A stretch of 64,000 bases of DNA from an uncultured Xanthomonas sp. (GTDB lineage: Bacteria; Pseudomonadota; Gammaproteobacteria; Xanthomonadales; Xanthomonadaceae): the NCBI GenBank assembly GCA_943912265.1, contig CALTTS010000013.1:30460-94459 (forward strand), given 5' to 3'. The notes below the pieces were generated by a model. That model was given only the letters and a program-made list of their open reading frames with translations. It ran no database searches and was not told where the DNA came from. The position numbers and the translations under genes are program-made. Shown here piece after piece: positions 26,981 through 37,380 of the stretch (position 1 is its first letter; each line of letters starts with the position of its first letter).

Positions 26981-27805
26981 TCAAATTGGCAGCCAACTAC
27001 TTCGACCTCTTGCCTGAACCAGCATCGGCAACAGAGTCGGGTCCCCACCGAAATCCCATATATCCACTCCGCTGATCACCTGCACGCCGGTGGCATTGCA
27101 GGCGAAGGCCGCACGAAAACACGGGAGATCGGCCAGACATACCTCGCGCACTTGTCGGGCGATGCCGAGCGCGTCGAGCCCGCCGCACAACAGGGCTTCG
27201 GCGGTGCCGCGCAAGGCCGGCGCCTCGGGCCAGATCACGCTTTCGCCATCCCAGAACCCGATGTTCCAGGTGCTGCCCTCGCCGATGCGGCCATCGGCAT
27301 CGACGAACAGCGCGTCGTCGAAGCCCGCCTGCATCGCCACGCGGCGGGCATGGAACAGCGGAAAAGTGTCGATGTGCTTGACCTGCGGCAAGGGCCGCGA
27401 GAACACCGTGCTGCACACGCGCAGCGGCGAAACCGGCAAGGACGAAGGTGGCGCGGTGCTCGTCATCAACACAGGCACCAACGGGCGGTCCGGCCGGCGC
27501 GGGTCGAAATCCGGCGCAAACATGGTGGCCCGCAATGAACAATCACCACCCGCCGCCCGCACGGCATCACGCATTGCGTTGCGGGCCGCATCCGCATCGA
27601 AACCGGCATCGAACAGCACCCGGTTGCCTTCGCTCAACCGCGCCAGATGCAGATCCAGGCCCTGCACCGCGTGCCCGCGCACCTGCATCGAGGTGAAGTG
27701 GCCGTAGTTGTGCAGCGCCAGCGCGCGCCATTCGGCAACGGTGGGCGCGCGGCCGTCGATCCAGGCGGCGCTCGCGCCGTGCATCACCGGTTCGACGGGC
27801 GCCAT
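26981..27805 (-). CDS. Class IV aminotransferase (aminodeoxychorismate lyase / branched-chain aminotransferase fold)
   Basis: PLP-dependent fold-type IV enzyme (274 residues). The candidate PLP lysine lies in LPQVKHIDTFPLFHARR, followed by DDALFVDADGRIGEGSTWNIGF, the family's Glu-containing motif. It could be PabC (4-amino-4-deoxychorismate lyase) or a D-amino-acid-type aminotransferase; sequence alone does not decide. The last 30 residues (DIWDFGGDPTLLPMLVQARG) fall in DNA that becomes AT-richer toward the convergent orphan gene. It is 4 bases upstream of the ffh 3' end on the same strand and read after ffh-independent sequence. Confidence 0.8.
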   Translation of the reverse strand: MAPVEPVMHGASAAWIDGRAPTVAEWRALALHNYGHFTSMQVRGHAVQGLDLHLARLSEGNRVLFDAGFDADAARNAMRDAVRAAGGDCSLRATMFAPDFDPRRPDRPLVPVLMTSTAPPSSLPVSPLRVCSTVFSRPLPQVKHIDTFPLFHARRVAMQAGFDDALFVDADGRIGEGSTWNIGFWDGESVIWPEAPALRGTAEALLCGGLDALGIARQVREVCLADLPCFRAAFACNATGVQVISGVDIWDFGGDPTLLPMLVQARGRSSWLPI

Positions 27806-27809
27806 CCGC

Positions 27810-29189
27810 TCAGCGGAACGGCAGGCCGCCGCGGCCGCCCATCGCGCCCATCATCCCGCGCATGCCGCGCATCAGGCCCTTCATGCCGCCGCCGGAGAGC
27901 TTGGACATCATCTTCTCCATCTGCTGGTACTGCTTGATCAGCTTGTTGACGTCGGACGGTTGCAGGCCGGCGCCACGGGCGATGCGCGCGCGGCGCGAGC
28001 CGTTGAGCAGGGCCGGGTTGCGGCGCTCGCGCTTGGTCATCGAGTTGATGATGGCGATCATCCGCGGCACTTCCTTGCTTTGCGCCACCTGCTGCTTGAG
28101 GTGCTCGGGCACCTGGCCCAGGCCGGGCAGCTTTTCCATCAGCGAGCCGATGCCGCCCATGTTCTGCATCTGTTCGAGCTGGTCGCGCATGTCGTTGAGG
28201 TCGAACTTCTTGCCCTTGGCGACCTTCTCGGCCAGCTTCTGCGCCTTGTCCTTGTCGACCTGCTGCTCGACCTGCTCGACCAGCGAGAGCACGTCGCCCA
28301 TGTCGAGGATGCGCGCGGCCACGCGGTCCGGGTGGAACACGTCCAGCCCGTCCACCTTCTCGCCGGTACCGACGAACTTGACCGGCTTGCCGGTGATGTA
28401 GCGCACGCTCAGCGCCGCGCCGCCGCGGGCATCGCCGTCGGTCTTGGTCAGCACCACGCCGGTCAGCGGCAGCGCCTCGCCGAAGGCCTTGGCGGTGTTG
28501 GCCGCGTCCTGGCCGGTCATCGAGTCGACCACGAACAGCGTCTCGGCCGGGTTGACCGCCGCGTGCAGGGCCTTGATCTCGGCCATCATCGCCTCGTCGA
28601 TGGCGAGGCGGCCGGCGGTATCCACCAGCAGCACGTCGACGAAGGACTTGCGCGCATCGTCGATGGCCGCGCGCACGATGTCCACCGGCTTCTGCCCGGC
28701 ATCGGACGGGAAGAACAGCACGCCGGTCTGCTCGGCCAGCGTCTTGAGCTGCTCGATGGCGGCCGGGCGGTACACGTCGGCCGACACCACCATCACCTTC
28801 TTCTTGCGCTTTTCCTTCAGGTGCTTGGCGAGCTTGCCGACGGTGGTGGTCTTGCCCGCGCCCTGCAGGCCCGCCATCAGGATGATGGCCGGGGCCGGCA
28901 CGTTGAGGTTCAGTTCGACCGCCTGCGCACCCATCACGGCGGTCAGTTCGTCGCGCACCACCTTGATCAGCGCCTGGCCCGGAGTCAGCGACTTGAGCAC
29001 TTCCTGGCCGACCGCGCGCACCTTGATGCGCTCCACCAGCGCCTGCACCACCGGCAGGGCGACGTCGGCCTCGAGCAGGGCGATGCGCACCTCGCGGGTG
29101 GCCTCGCGGATGTTCTCCTCGGTCAGGCGACCGCGGCCGCGCAGGCGCTCGATGGTGCCGGAGAGACGTTGGGTGAGGGACTCGAACAT
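27810..29189 (-). CDS. ffh: Signal recognition particle protein Ffh
   Basis: GTPase that binds signal sequences with 4.5S RNA and targets ribosomes to the membrane (459 residues). The N domain starts MFESLTQRLSGTIERLRG. The G domain has GLQGAGKTTTVGKLA, DVYRPAAIEQL, DTAGRLAID and TKTDGDARGGAAL. The C-terminal Met-rich M domain ends in MKGLMRGMRGMMGAMGG. On the minus strand TATAAT at 29223-29228 is a plausible -10 box without a clear -35. It is divergent from ypjD, as in many gammaproteobacteria. Confidence 0.98.
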   Translation of the reverse strand: MFESLTQRLSGTIERLRGRGRLTEENIREATREVRIALLEADVALPVVQALVERIKVRAVGQEVLKSLTPGQALIKVVRDELTAVMGAQAVELNLNVPAPAIILMAGLQGAGKTTTVGKLAKHLKEKRKKKVMVVSADVYRPAAIEQLKTLAEQTGVLFFPSDAGQKPVDIVRAAIDDARKSFVDVLLVDTAGRLAIDEAMMAEIKALHAAVNPAETLFVVDSMTGQDAANTAKAFGEALPLTGVVLTKTDGDARGGAALSVRYITGKPVKFVGTGEKVDGLDVFHPDRVAARILDMGDVLSLVEQVEQQVDKDKAQKLAEKVAKGKKFDLNDMRDQLEQMQNMGGIGSLMEKLPGLGQVPEHLKQQVAQSKEVPRMIAIINSMTKRERRNPALLNGSRRARIARGAGLQPSDVNKLIKQYQQMEKMMSKLSGGGMKGLMRGMRGMMGAMGGRGGLPFR

Positions 29190-29295
29190 GCGCGTGGCCG
29201 GGGTTTCGGTGAACGGGCGCGGATTATAGCCCGCGCGCCCCGCCGGCCCCGTGCGCACCCGCGCCGGCCGGCGGCGCTTGTGCGACACTGTGGCG

Positions 29296-30090
29296 ATGAC
29301 AATCGTTCTCATCGTCGCTGCCCTGTACCTGATCGCGGCCGCCCTGCTGGCGCGCGCTTCGCTGCAGGAGCCGCAGGGCGGCGGGCGCGGCTGGATGTGG
29401 GCGGCGGTCCCGGCGCTGGTGCTGCACGCCGGCTTCCATTTCATCGTCGCCTGGCGCTCGGCCGGCGCGGCGGACCTGCACTTCTTCGCCGCGCTGTCGC
29501 TGGTCGGGCTCGGCATGGGCACGCTGACCACCTGCGTGGCGGCGCGGCGGCGGATGGCCGCGCTGGGCGTGGTGGTGTTCCCGCTGGCGGCGCTGCTGCT
29601 CGGCGGCTATGCGCTGTATGGCCATTCGCCCTCGCCCGCGCTCGACTGGCGCCTGCTGCTGCATGCGTGGATCGCCCTGCTGGCCTACGCCACGCTCGGC
29701 ACCGCCGCGCTGCTGGCGCTGATGCTCGCCGTGCAGGAGCGCGCCCTGCGCCGGCGCGAATTCCGCCCGTGGCTGCGCGCCCTGCCGCCGCTGGCCGATC
29801 TGGAGACGCTGCTGTTCCGCACCATCGCCGTGGGTTTCGTGCTGCTGACGATGACCCTGCTGACCGGCCTGCTGTTCGTGCAGGACCTGCTGTCCCAGCA
29901 CCTGGTGCACAAGACCGTGCTGAGCGTGCTGTCGTGGCTGACCTTCGGCGCGCTGCTGGTCGGCCGCCGCCGCTACGGCTGGCGCGGCGTCAAGGTGGTG
30001 CACTGGACCCTCACCGCGATGGCGCTGCTGGTGCTGGCCTTCTTCGGCAGCAAGTTCGTGCTGGAACTGGTGCTGCGCCGGGGCGGTTGA
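29296..30090 (+). CDS. ypjD: CcsA/YpjD-like inner membrane protein
   Basis: Polytopic membrane protein (264 residues) with about eight hydrophobic helices, related to the CcsA/CcmC haem-handling family. Conserved features are the His in LLHAWIALLAYATLG, the segment DLETLLFRTIAVGF and the C-terminal HKTVLSVLSWLTF and YGWRGVKVVHWTL. Its role is not established; haem delivery is inferred from the family. The ATG of MTIVLIV is chosen over a non-family extension upstream. The divergent ffh neighbour matches the usual ypjD location. Confidence 0.85.
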   Translation: MTIVLIVAALYLIAAALLARASLQEPQGGGRGWMWAAVPALVLHAGFHFIVAWRSAGAADLHFFAALSLVGLGMGTLTTCVAARRRMAALGVVVFPLAALLLGGYALYGHSPSPALDWRLLLHAWIALLAYATLGTAALLALMLAVQERALRRREFRPWLRALPPLADLETLLFRTIAVGFVLLTMTLLTGLLFVQDLLSQHLVHKTVLSVLSWLTFGALLVGRRRYGWRGVKVVHWTLTAMALLVLAFFGSKFVLELVLRRGG

Positions 30091-30153
30091 CGCACCCGCC
30101 GCTGCCGTGTCCGGTGCCGGTTGCGGGGTGCCGGGCGGCATTCATGTAAACGC

Positions 30154-30175
30154 AATATTTGCATTGACAAATTTT
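30154..30175 (+). promoter_or_regulatory. Palindromic operator over the -35 box of the efflux operon
   Basis: AATATTTG-CATTGA-CAAATTTT is an inverted repeat with 7 of 8 matching arm positions in an otherwise GC-rich spacer. A consensus -35 TTGACA (30164-30169) lies inside it, and a weak -10 CAGACT follows 17 bases later. Position and symmetry fit repression by the MarR protein encoded 26 bases downstream. Confidence 0.65.
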
Positions 30176-30200
30176 GCAGACGACAGCAGACTCCGCCGCC

Positions 30201-30665
30201 ATGTCGCCTACCCTTCCCCCGCATCCGGGCAGCTGCTCCGGCTCCACGCTCGGCCTGATGTTCCGCCAGGTCCGCGATGCCATGTGGGCGCGGATGGCCC
30301 ACGAACTGGCCCAGGCCGGCCACGACCTGACCTTCAGCCAGTACGTGACGATCAAGAAGCTCGCCGCCGGCACCGCCAGCGTCACCGACCTGGCACGGGC
30401 TGCCGAGCTGAACCCCGGCGCGATGACTCGTCTGCTCGACCGGCTGGAGGCGCGCGGCCTGATCGCCCGGGTCACCGACCCGGCCGACCGCCGTGCCCTG
30501 CATATCCACCTCACTCCAGCCGGCCAGACGATCTGGCGCGACGTGGACCAGTGCGGCCTGCGCGTGCGCGAACACGCGATGGCCGGCATGAGCGAGGCCG
30601 AACGCGACCACCTGATGCGCATGCTGGCCCAGGTGCGCGACAACCTCCTTCTCACGGATCGTTGA
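30201..30665 (+). CDS. MarR-family transcriptional repressor of the efflux operon
   Basis: Predicted dimeric winged-helix regulator (154 residues), EmrR/MprA-like by context. The recognition helix region is VTDLARAAELNPGAMTRLLDRLEARGL, and the wing contains RVTDPADRRALHIHLTPAG. Helices at both ends should form the dimer interface. I start at the ATG at 30201 (MSPTLPP); an in-frame TTG upstream would fall in the operator. It leads an outer-membrane factor, membrane fusion and transporter gene set, 2 bases before the next ATG. It likely binds the palindrome at 30154-30175 and releases it on ligand binding. Confidence 0.92.
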   Translation: MSPTLPPHPGSCSGSTLGLMFRQVRDAMWARMAHELAQAGHDLTFSQYVTIKKLAAGTASVTDLARAAELNPGAMTRLLDRLEARGLIARVTDPADRRALHIHLTPAGQTIWRDVDQCGLRVREHAMAGMSEAERDHLMRMLAQVRDNLLLTDR

Positions 30666-30667
30666 CG

Positions 30668-32161
30668 ATGTCCCCGACACCTTCACCCCTCCTCCGGCCG
30701 CTGGCCGCCGGCGTCCTCGCCGGTGCGCTGCTGGCCGGCTGCGCCAGCCCGCGCGGGCTGGCCCCGCTGTCCAGTCCGTCCGCGCCGGATGTGCTGGCCG
30801 CTTCGCGCAGCTTCAAGGGCCAGGCCGCGAGTGCGGCCGCCTTCCCGGCCCGCGACTGGTGGCGCGCCTTCGGCGATGCCCAGCTCGACGCGCTGGTCGC
30901 CGAAGCCCTGCAGGGCACCCCCTCGCTGCAGGCCGCCGACGCGCGCCTGCGCCAGGCCCGGGCCCAGGCCGGCCTGGCCGAAGCCGCGCGCAAGGCCACG
31001 CTGTCCGGCAGCGCGCAGGTCACCGGCGTGCAGCTGCCCGAAACCATGGTGGGTCCGTCGATGGGCGGCAATCTGCAGGGCTCGGGCGTGCTGATGCTGA
31101 ACTTCGGCTACGACCTGGACCTGTGGGGCGGCAAGCGCGGCGCCTGGGAAGAAGCCGTGGGCCAGGCCCGCGCCGCCGAGGTCGACGCCCAGGCCGCGCG
31201 CCTGTCGCTGTCGGCGACCGTCGCCCGCACCTACGTCGCGCTGGCCGAGGCCTTCGTCGCCCAGGACGTCGCCCGCGACGAGCGCGAGCGTTCCGCCCGC
31301 CTGTTCGAACTGGACCGCCAGCGCGCGCAGGCCGGCCTCGATTCGCGCGTGGGCCAGCACCAGTCCGAAAGCGCGCTGGCCAGCGCCCGCCAGCAGGAAC
31401 AGGCCGCGCAGCAGCAGATCGACGCGCTGCGCAACGCGCTGGCCGCGCTGCTCGGCAAGGGGCCGGACCGCGGCCTGGACATCGCCCGGCCCGCCCTGCT
31501 GGCCGCCGGCGCCCTGCCCGCCGCCGCGACGCTCCCGTCCGAATTGCCCAGCGAACTGCTCGGCCATCGCCCGGACGTGGTGGCCGCGCGCTGGCGGGTC
31601 GAGGCCGCCCAGCGCGGCATCGACGGCGCCAAGGCCGCGTTCAGGCCGAGCATCAACCTGACCGCGCTGGCCGGCTTGGTGTCGCCCAGCCTGTCGGACC
31701 TGTTCACCGGCGATGCCGCGTTCGGCCTCGGCGGGCCGGCGCTGAGCCTGCCGCTGTTCGACGGCGGCAACCGCCGCGCCAGACTGTCCGCGCGCGACGC
31801 GGCCTACGACCTGGCCGTGGCCGACTACGACCGGACGCTGGTCGCGGCCCTGCGCGAGGTCGCCGATGCGCTGCAGTCGGCCACCGCGCTCGACGCCCGC
31901 ATCGAATCCGCCCGCAGTGCCCGCAGCGCCGCGCAGTCCGCCTTCGACCTCGCCCAGACGCGCTACCGCGCCGGCATCGGCACCCGGCTGGAGGTGCTGG
32001 CCGCGCAGAAGCCGCTGCTGCAGCTGGACCAGCAGCTGGCCACCCTGCGCGCCCAGCGCCTGGGTGCGGTCATCGACCTCGATCAGGCCCTCGGCGGCGG
32101 GCTGCCGCTGCAGGCGCCCGCCGTTTCCACTCCCCTTGCCGACGCTTCCACCACGCCATGA
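30668..32161 (+). CDS. Outer membrane efflux lipoprotein (OprM/NodT family)
   Basis: TolC-like outer membrane channel component (497 residues). The signal peptide ends in the lipobox LAGC, giving a lipidated Cys near residue 20. Two outer-membrane-efflux repeats follow, with long coiled-coil helices (ARLRQARAQAGLAEAARKA; LDQQLATLRAQRLGAVIDL) and the family motif ELLGHRPDVVAARWRVEAA. The stop overlaps the emrA start (ATGA). Together with EmrA and EmrB it should form a complete tripartite pump. Confidence 0.93.
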   Translation: MSPTPSPLLRPLAAGVLAGALLAGCASPRGLAPLSSPSAPDVLAASRSFKGQAASAAAFPARDWWRAFGDAQLDALVAEALQGTPSLQAADARLRQARAQAGLAEAARKATLSGSAQVTGVQLPETMVGPSMGGNLQGSGVLMLNFGYDLDLWGGKRGAWEEAVGQARAAEVDAQAARLSLSATVARTYVALAEAFVAQDVARDERERSARLFELDRQRAQAGLDSRVGQHQSESALASARQQEQAAQQQIDALRNALAALLGKGPDRGLDIARPALLAAGALPAAATLPSELPSELLGHRPDVVAARWRVEAAQRGIDGAKAAFRPSINLTALAGLVSPSLSDLFTGDAAFGLGGPALSLPLFDGGNRRARLSARDAAYDLAVADYDRTLVAALREVADALQSATALDARIESARSARSAAQSAFDLAQTRYRAGIGTRLEVLAAQKPLLQLDQQLATLRAQRLGAVIDLDQALGGGLPLQAPAVSTPLADASTTP

Positions 32162-33336
32162 ACCAGAACACCGCTCCCCAGACTTCCGCGGCCGGCAACG
32201 GCAAGCGCCGCACCCTGCTCCTCGGCCTGGCCGCCATCGTCGCGCTCGCCGCGATCGGCTGGCTGCTGTGGTACCTGCTGTCCGGCCGCTGGCACGAAGA
32301 CACCGACGATGCCTACGTGCAGGGCAACGTGGTCAGCATCACCCCGCAGACGCTCGGCACCGTGGTCGGCATCGGCGTGGAGGAAGGCATGAAGGTCGCC
32401 GCCGGCCAGGTGCTGGTGCAGCTGGACCCGTCCGACGCCCGGGTGGCCTGCGAGCAGGCCGAAGCCAACCTGGCCGCCACCGTGCGCCAGGTCCGCGGCC
32501 TGTACAGCAGCGTCGATGCCGGCATCGCCGACCTGCAGGCCCGCCAGGTGGCGGTGCAGAAGGCCCGCGCCGACGTGAAGCGCCGCGAGGGATTGGTCGC
32601 CGGCGGTGCCGTCTCGGCCGAAGAACTGGCCCACGCCCGCGACGAACTGGCCGCCGCCGAAGCCTCGCTGGCGGCCGCGCAGGGCAGCCTGTCGCGCAAC
32701 CGCGCCCTGGTCGATGCCACCACCGTGGCCAGCCAGCCGCAGGTGCAAGCCGCCGCCGCGCAGCTGCGCCAGGCTTACCTGGCCCTGCAGCGCGCCGCGA
32801 TCCTCGCCCCGGTGGACGGCTACGTCGCCCAGCGCAGCGTGCAGCTGGGCCAGCGCGTGCAGCCCGGCGCGGCGCTGATGACGGTGGTGCCGCTGCACCA
32901 GGTGTGGGTGGAGGCCAACTTCAAGGAGACCCAGCTGGCGCACATGCGCATCGGCCAGCAGGTCAGGCTGCGTTCGGACCTGTACGGCAACGGCGTGGAA
33001 TACGCCGGCAAGGTCGCCAGCCTCGGCCTGGGCACCGGCAGCGCGTTCTCGCTGCTGCCGGCGCAGAACGCCAGCGGCAACTGGATCAAGATCGTGCAGC
33101 GCGTGCCAGTGCGGGTGGAGCTGGACCCGGCCGAACTGGACAAGCATCCGCTGCGCATCGGCCTGAGCATGCAGGCCGACGTGTCGATCCGCGACCAGGA
33201 CGGCCCGGTGCTGCCGGCCGCCCCGCCGGCCAAGCCGGTGCTGACCACCGACGCCTACGCGCGGCAGATGGACGAGGCCGACGCCAGGATCGACGCGATC
33301 ATCCGCGACAACCTGCCGCGCGCCGCGCACGGCTGA
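32158..33336 (+). CDS. emrA: EmrA-like membrane fusion protein
   Basis: Periplasmic adaptor of a multidrug pump (392 residues). One N-terminal membrane helix covers about residues 20-42 (LLLGLAAIVALAAIGWLLWYLL). The lipoyl half-motifs TDDAYVQGNVVSITPQTLG and APVDGYVAQRSVQLGQRV flank a long alpha-helical hairpin. The beta-barrel part has VWVEANFKETQLAHMRIGQ, typical of EmrA/VceA. It is coupled to the upstream channel gene and 15 bases before emrB. Confidence 0.94.
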   Translation: MNQNTAPQTSAAGNGKRRTLLLGLAAIVALAAIGWLLWYLLSGRWHEDTDDAYVQGNVVSITPQTLGTVVGIGVEEGMKVAAGQVLVQLDPSDARVACEQAEANLAATVRQVRGLYSSVDAGIADLQARQVAVQKARADVKRREGLVAGGAVSAEELAHARDELAAAEASLAAAQGSLSRNRALVDATTVASQPQVQAAAAQLRQAYLALQRAAILAPVDGYVAQRSVQLGQRVQPGAALMTVVPLHQVWVEANFKETQLAHMRIGQQVRLRSDLYGNGVEYAGKVASLGLGTGSAFSLLPAQNASGNWIKIVQRVPVRVELDPAELDKHPLRIGLSMQADVSIRDQDGPVLPAAPPAKPVLTTDAYARQMDEADARIDAIIRDNLPRAAHG

Positions 33337-33351
33337 CCGGAGCCCGCCCGC

Positions 33352-34914
33352 ATGTCTTCCGCCACCGCCGCCACCGCGCAGGCGGCGCCGCAGGCCTTCC
33401 GTCCGCCGAACCTCGCGCTGACGACGGTCGGTCTGGCGCTGGCCTCGTTCATGCAGGTGCTGGACACGACCATCGCCAACGTGTCCCTGCCGACCATCGC
33501 CGGCAACCTCGGCGCCAGCGCCAACCAGTCCACGTGGGTGATCACCTCGTTCGCGGTCAGCAACGCCATCGCATTGCCGCTGACCGGCTTCCTGACCCGC
33601 CGCTACGGCGAGGTCAAGCTGTTCACGTGGGCGACGCTGGCCTTCGTGATCGCCTCGCTGCTGTGCGGCCTGGCCAACTCGATGGGTCTGCTGGTACTGG
33701 CGCGCGCGTTGCAGGGCTTCGTGGCCGGACCGATGTACCCCGTCACGCAGGCGCTGCTGATCTCGATCTACCCGCCGCACAAACGCGGACAGGCCATCGC
33801 GCTGCTGGCGATGGTGACCGTGGTGGCGCCCATCGCCGGCCCCATCCTCGGCGGCTGGATCACCGACAACTACAGCTGGGAATGGATTTTCTTCATCAAC
33901 ATTCCCATCGGCATCTTTTCCAGCTTCGTCGTCGGACGGCAGATGAAAGGCCGCCCGCAGAAGCTCGAAACGCCGAAAATGGACTACATGGGACTGGCCA
34001 TGCTGGTGCTTGGCGTGGGCGCCCTGCAGATCATGCTCGACCTGGGTAATGACGAGGACTGGTTCAACTCCACCAAGATCGTGTGGCTGACCATCGTCGC
34101 CGTCGTCGCCTTGGCCGTGTTCGTGATCTGGGAGCTGACCGAGAAAGACCCGATCGTCAACCTGCGCCTGTTCCGCCACCGCAACTTCACGGCTGGCACG
34201 CTGGCGATGGTGGTCGGCTATGCGGCGTTTTTCGCCATCGGCCTGATCGTGCCATTGTGGCTGCAGCGCAACCTGGGCTACACCGCGATATGGGCGGGTT
34301 TCGCCACCGCGCCGATCGGCCTGCTGCCGATCCTGCTGACCCCGTTCGTGGGCAAGTACGCCACCCGTTTCGATCTGCGCTGGCTGGCCAGCTTCGCCTT
34401 CGTGGTGATGGCCAGCACCAGCTTCATGCGCTCGGGCTTCAACCTCGACGTGGACTTCGGCCGCGTCGCCGAAATCCAGGTGTTCCAGGGCCTGGGCGTG
34501 GCACTGTTCTTCATGCCGGTGCTGACGATCCTGCTGTCGGACCTGGAGCCGCACGAGATTGCCGCAGGCTCCGGCCTGGCCACCTTCGCACGCACGCTGG
34601 GCGGCAGTTTCTCGGCCTCGCTGACCACCTGGGCCTGGAACCAGCGCACCACCGTGCACCATGCCCTGCTGACCGAATCGATCAATGCCCACGACCCGGC
34701 CATGCAGCAGACCGTGACCGCGCTTGGCAACGGCGATGTGCAACGTGGCGCCGCGGTGTTGAACCAGATGATCAGCCAACAGGCCGCGCAGATTGGTTTC
34801 AACGAGATATTCCACCTGCTCGGCATCATCTTCCTGGCGGTGATCGCGATCGTCTGGATTGCAAGGCCGCCGTTCGCGGCCAAGACCGGGGCCCCGGCCG
34901 GCGGCGGGCACTGA
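33352..34914 (+). CDS. emrB: EmrB-like MFS drug transporter (DHA2 family)
   Basis: Proton-driven inner-membrane exporter (520 residues) with about 14 predicted helices. Motifs are LDTTIANVSLPTIAG in helix 1, the loop FLTRRYGEVKLF, and RALQGFVAGPMYPVTQALL with MVTVVAPIAGPILGGWITD (motif C-like). The C-terminal charged tail follows IFLAVIAIVWIARPP. The actual substrate is unknown; family members export hydrophobic acids and antibiotics. A strong terminator follows. Confidence 0.95.
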   Translation: MSSATAATAQAAPQAFRPPNLALTTVGLALASFMQVLDTTIANVSLPTIAGNLGASANQSTWVITSFAVSNAIALPLTGFLTRRYGEVKLFTWATLAFVIASLLCGLANSMGLLVLARALQGFVAGPMYPVTQALLISIYPPHKRGQAIALLAMVTVVAPIAGPILGGWITDNYSWEWIFFINIPIGIFSSFVVGRQMKGRPQKLETPKMDYMGLAMLVLGVGALQIMLDLGNDEDWFNSTKIVWLTIVAVVALAVFVIWELTEKDPIVNLRLFRHRNFTAGTLAMVVGYAAFFAIGLIVPLWLQRNLGYTAIWAGFATAPIGLLPILLTPFVGKYATRFDLRWLASFAFVVMASTSFMRSGFNLDVDFGRVAEIQVFQGLGVALFFMPVLTILLSDLEPHEIAAGSGLATFARTLGGSFSASLTTWAWNQRTTVHHALLTESINAHDPAMQQTVTALGNGDVQRGAAVLNQMISQQAAQIGFNEIFHLLGIIFLAVIAIVWIARPPFAAKTGAPAGGGH

Positions 34915-34940
34915 AGAAGCCCTACGCGCCGGACACGAGG

Positions 34941-34963
34941 AACCCGCCGAACGGCGGGTTTTT
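34941..34963 (+). terminator. Terminator of the efflux operon
   Basis: AACCCGCC-GAAC-GGCGGGTT hairpin followed by three more T residues, 26 bases after the emrB stop. The convergent DUF817 gene ends 19 bases further on. Confidence 0.88.
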
Positions 34964-34981
34964 CGCGGCGGCCGAAGCGCC

Positions 34982-35877
34982 TCAGTCGCCGGCCACGTGC
35001 ACCGTGCGCTTGAGGTGCTTGAGGCAGGCGACGAGGGTGAAGGTCATCACCACCAGCAGCGACCACGAGCTCCACTTGCCCAGGTGCACGGTGGCCCACG
35101 CGCCCATCTGGTTCGGATAGCGCCACACGCCCAGCAGCGTGGCCAGGTTCTCGGCCAGCCAGATGAAGAAGCCGATCAGCACGAAGGCCAGCAGCAGCGG
35201 CATGCGCCGGTCGCGGTCGAACGGCCGGAACACCACCGTGGTGCGCGCATACAGGCCCAGCGCGCAGGCGGCCAGGTACCAGCGGTAGTCGCCGATCCAG
35301 TGGTGGGTGAAGAAGTTGGCGTAGATCAGGCCGGCGATCGACACCGCCATCCAGTACGGCGGATGGTGGCGGATGCGCAGGTCGAACAGGCGCCAGGCCT
35401 GGATGATGTAGCTGCCCACCGCCGCATACATGAAGCCGGAGAACAGCGGCACGCCCAGCACCTTGCTCAATGCCGGGTCCGGGTACGACCACGAACCAAT
35501 GCCGGGCGAGGTCTTGAACACTTCCAGCGCGAAGCCGACCAGGTGGAACAGGCCGATCGCCTTCATCTCGTCGAGCGTCTCCAGCCGGGCCGCCAGCATC
35601 CCGCCCTGGATCGCCAGCGCGATCAGCAGCAGCAGGTCGTAGCGGGCGATGCCCCACAGCCCGGCGCGCGGCACCAGCCAGACCGCGGCGAAGAACAGCC
35701 CGGCGAACAGGCAGGCGCGCGCTTCCTTCAGCCCGAACCAGAGCAGCTCGACGCAGGCGCGGCGCAGGCCACGCAAGGCGGGGCGTGGCGCCACGTCGAC
35801 CAGCCATGCGTCCAGCCGCGCCAGACCGCGCGCATCGGCATGCGCAGCGGCGACCGCGGCAGCCGGCAATGCCTCGC

Positions 35878-35881
<4 letters not shown>
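34982..35881 (-). CDS. DUF817 family integral membrane protein
   Basis: Polytopic membrane protein (299 residues) that I assign to DUF817 from the pattern ALEVFKTSPGIGSWSYPD, FSGFMYAAVGSYIIQAWRL and FFTHHWIGDYRWY. About eight helices are predicted after an Ala/Arg-rich N-terminus. Function is unknown; several buried Trp, His and Tyr residues recall small-molecule-modifying membrane proteins, but this is only an impression. The ATG overlaps the radA stop, so the two genes are coupled. Confidence 0.85.
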
Positions 35882-37269
<1,388 letters not shown>

Positions 37270-37329
37270 ATCCCTGCCGTTCCGTTGGATCGAGCCCTTA
37301 GGTTAACGATGCGCCGTCTCCGGAAGCGA

Positions 37330-37353
37330 GACGGCAGGCCGAAGCCTGCCGTC
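37330..37353 (-). terminator. Stem-loop after the M61 peptidase gene
   Basis: GACGGCAGGC and GCCTGCCGTC form a perfect 10-base stem; on the minus strand the loop is TTCG closed by C-G, an extra-stable tetraloop. There is no T-run, so termination may be incomplete. A second hairpin, GCCGTCTC with GAGACGGC (37313-37335), shares six bases with it and excludes it. Confidence 0.6.
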
Positions 37354-37380
37354 GTCGCCATCCACACCGAGTCGCCGGAC

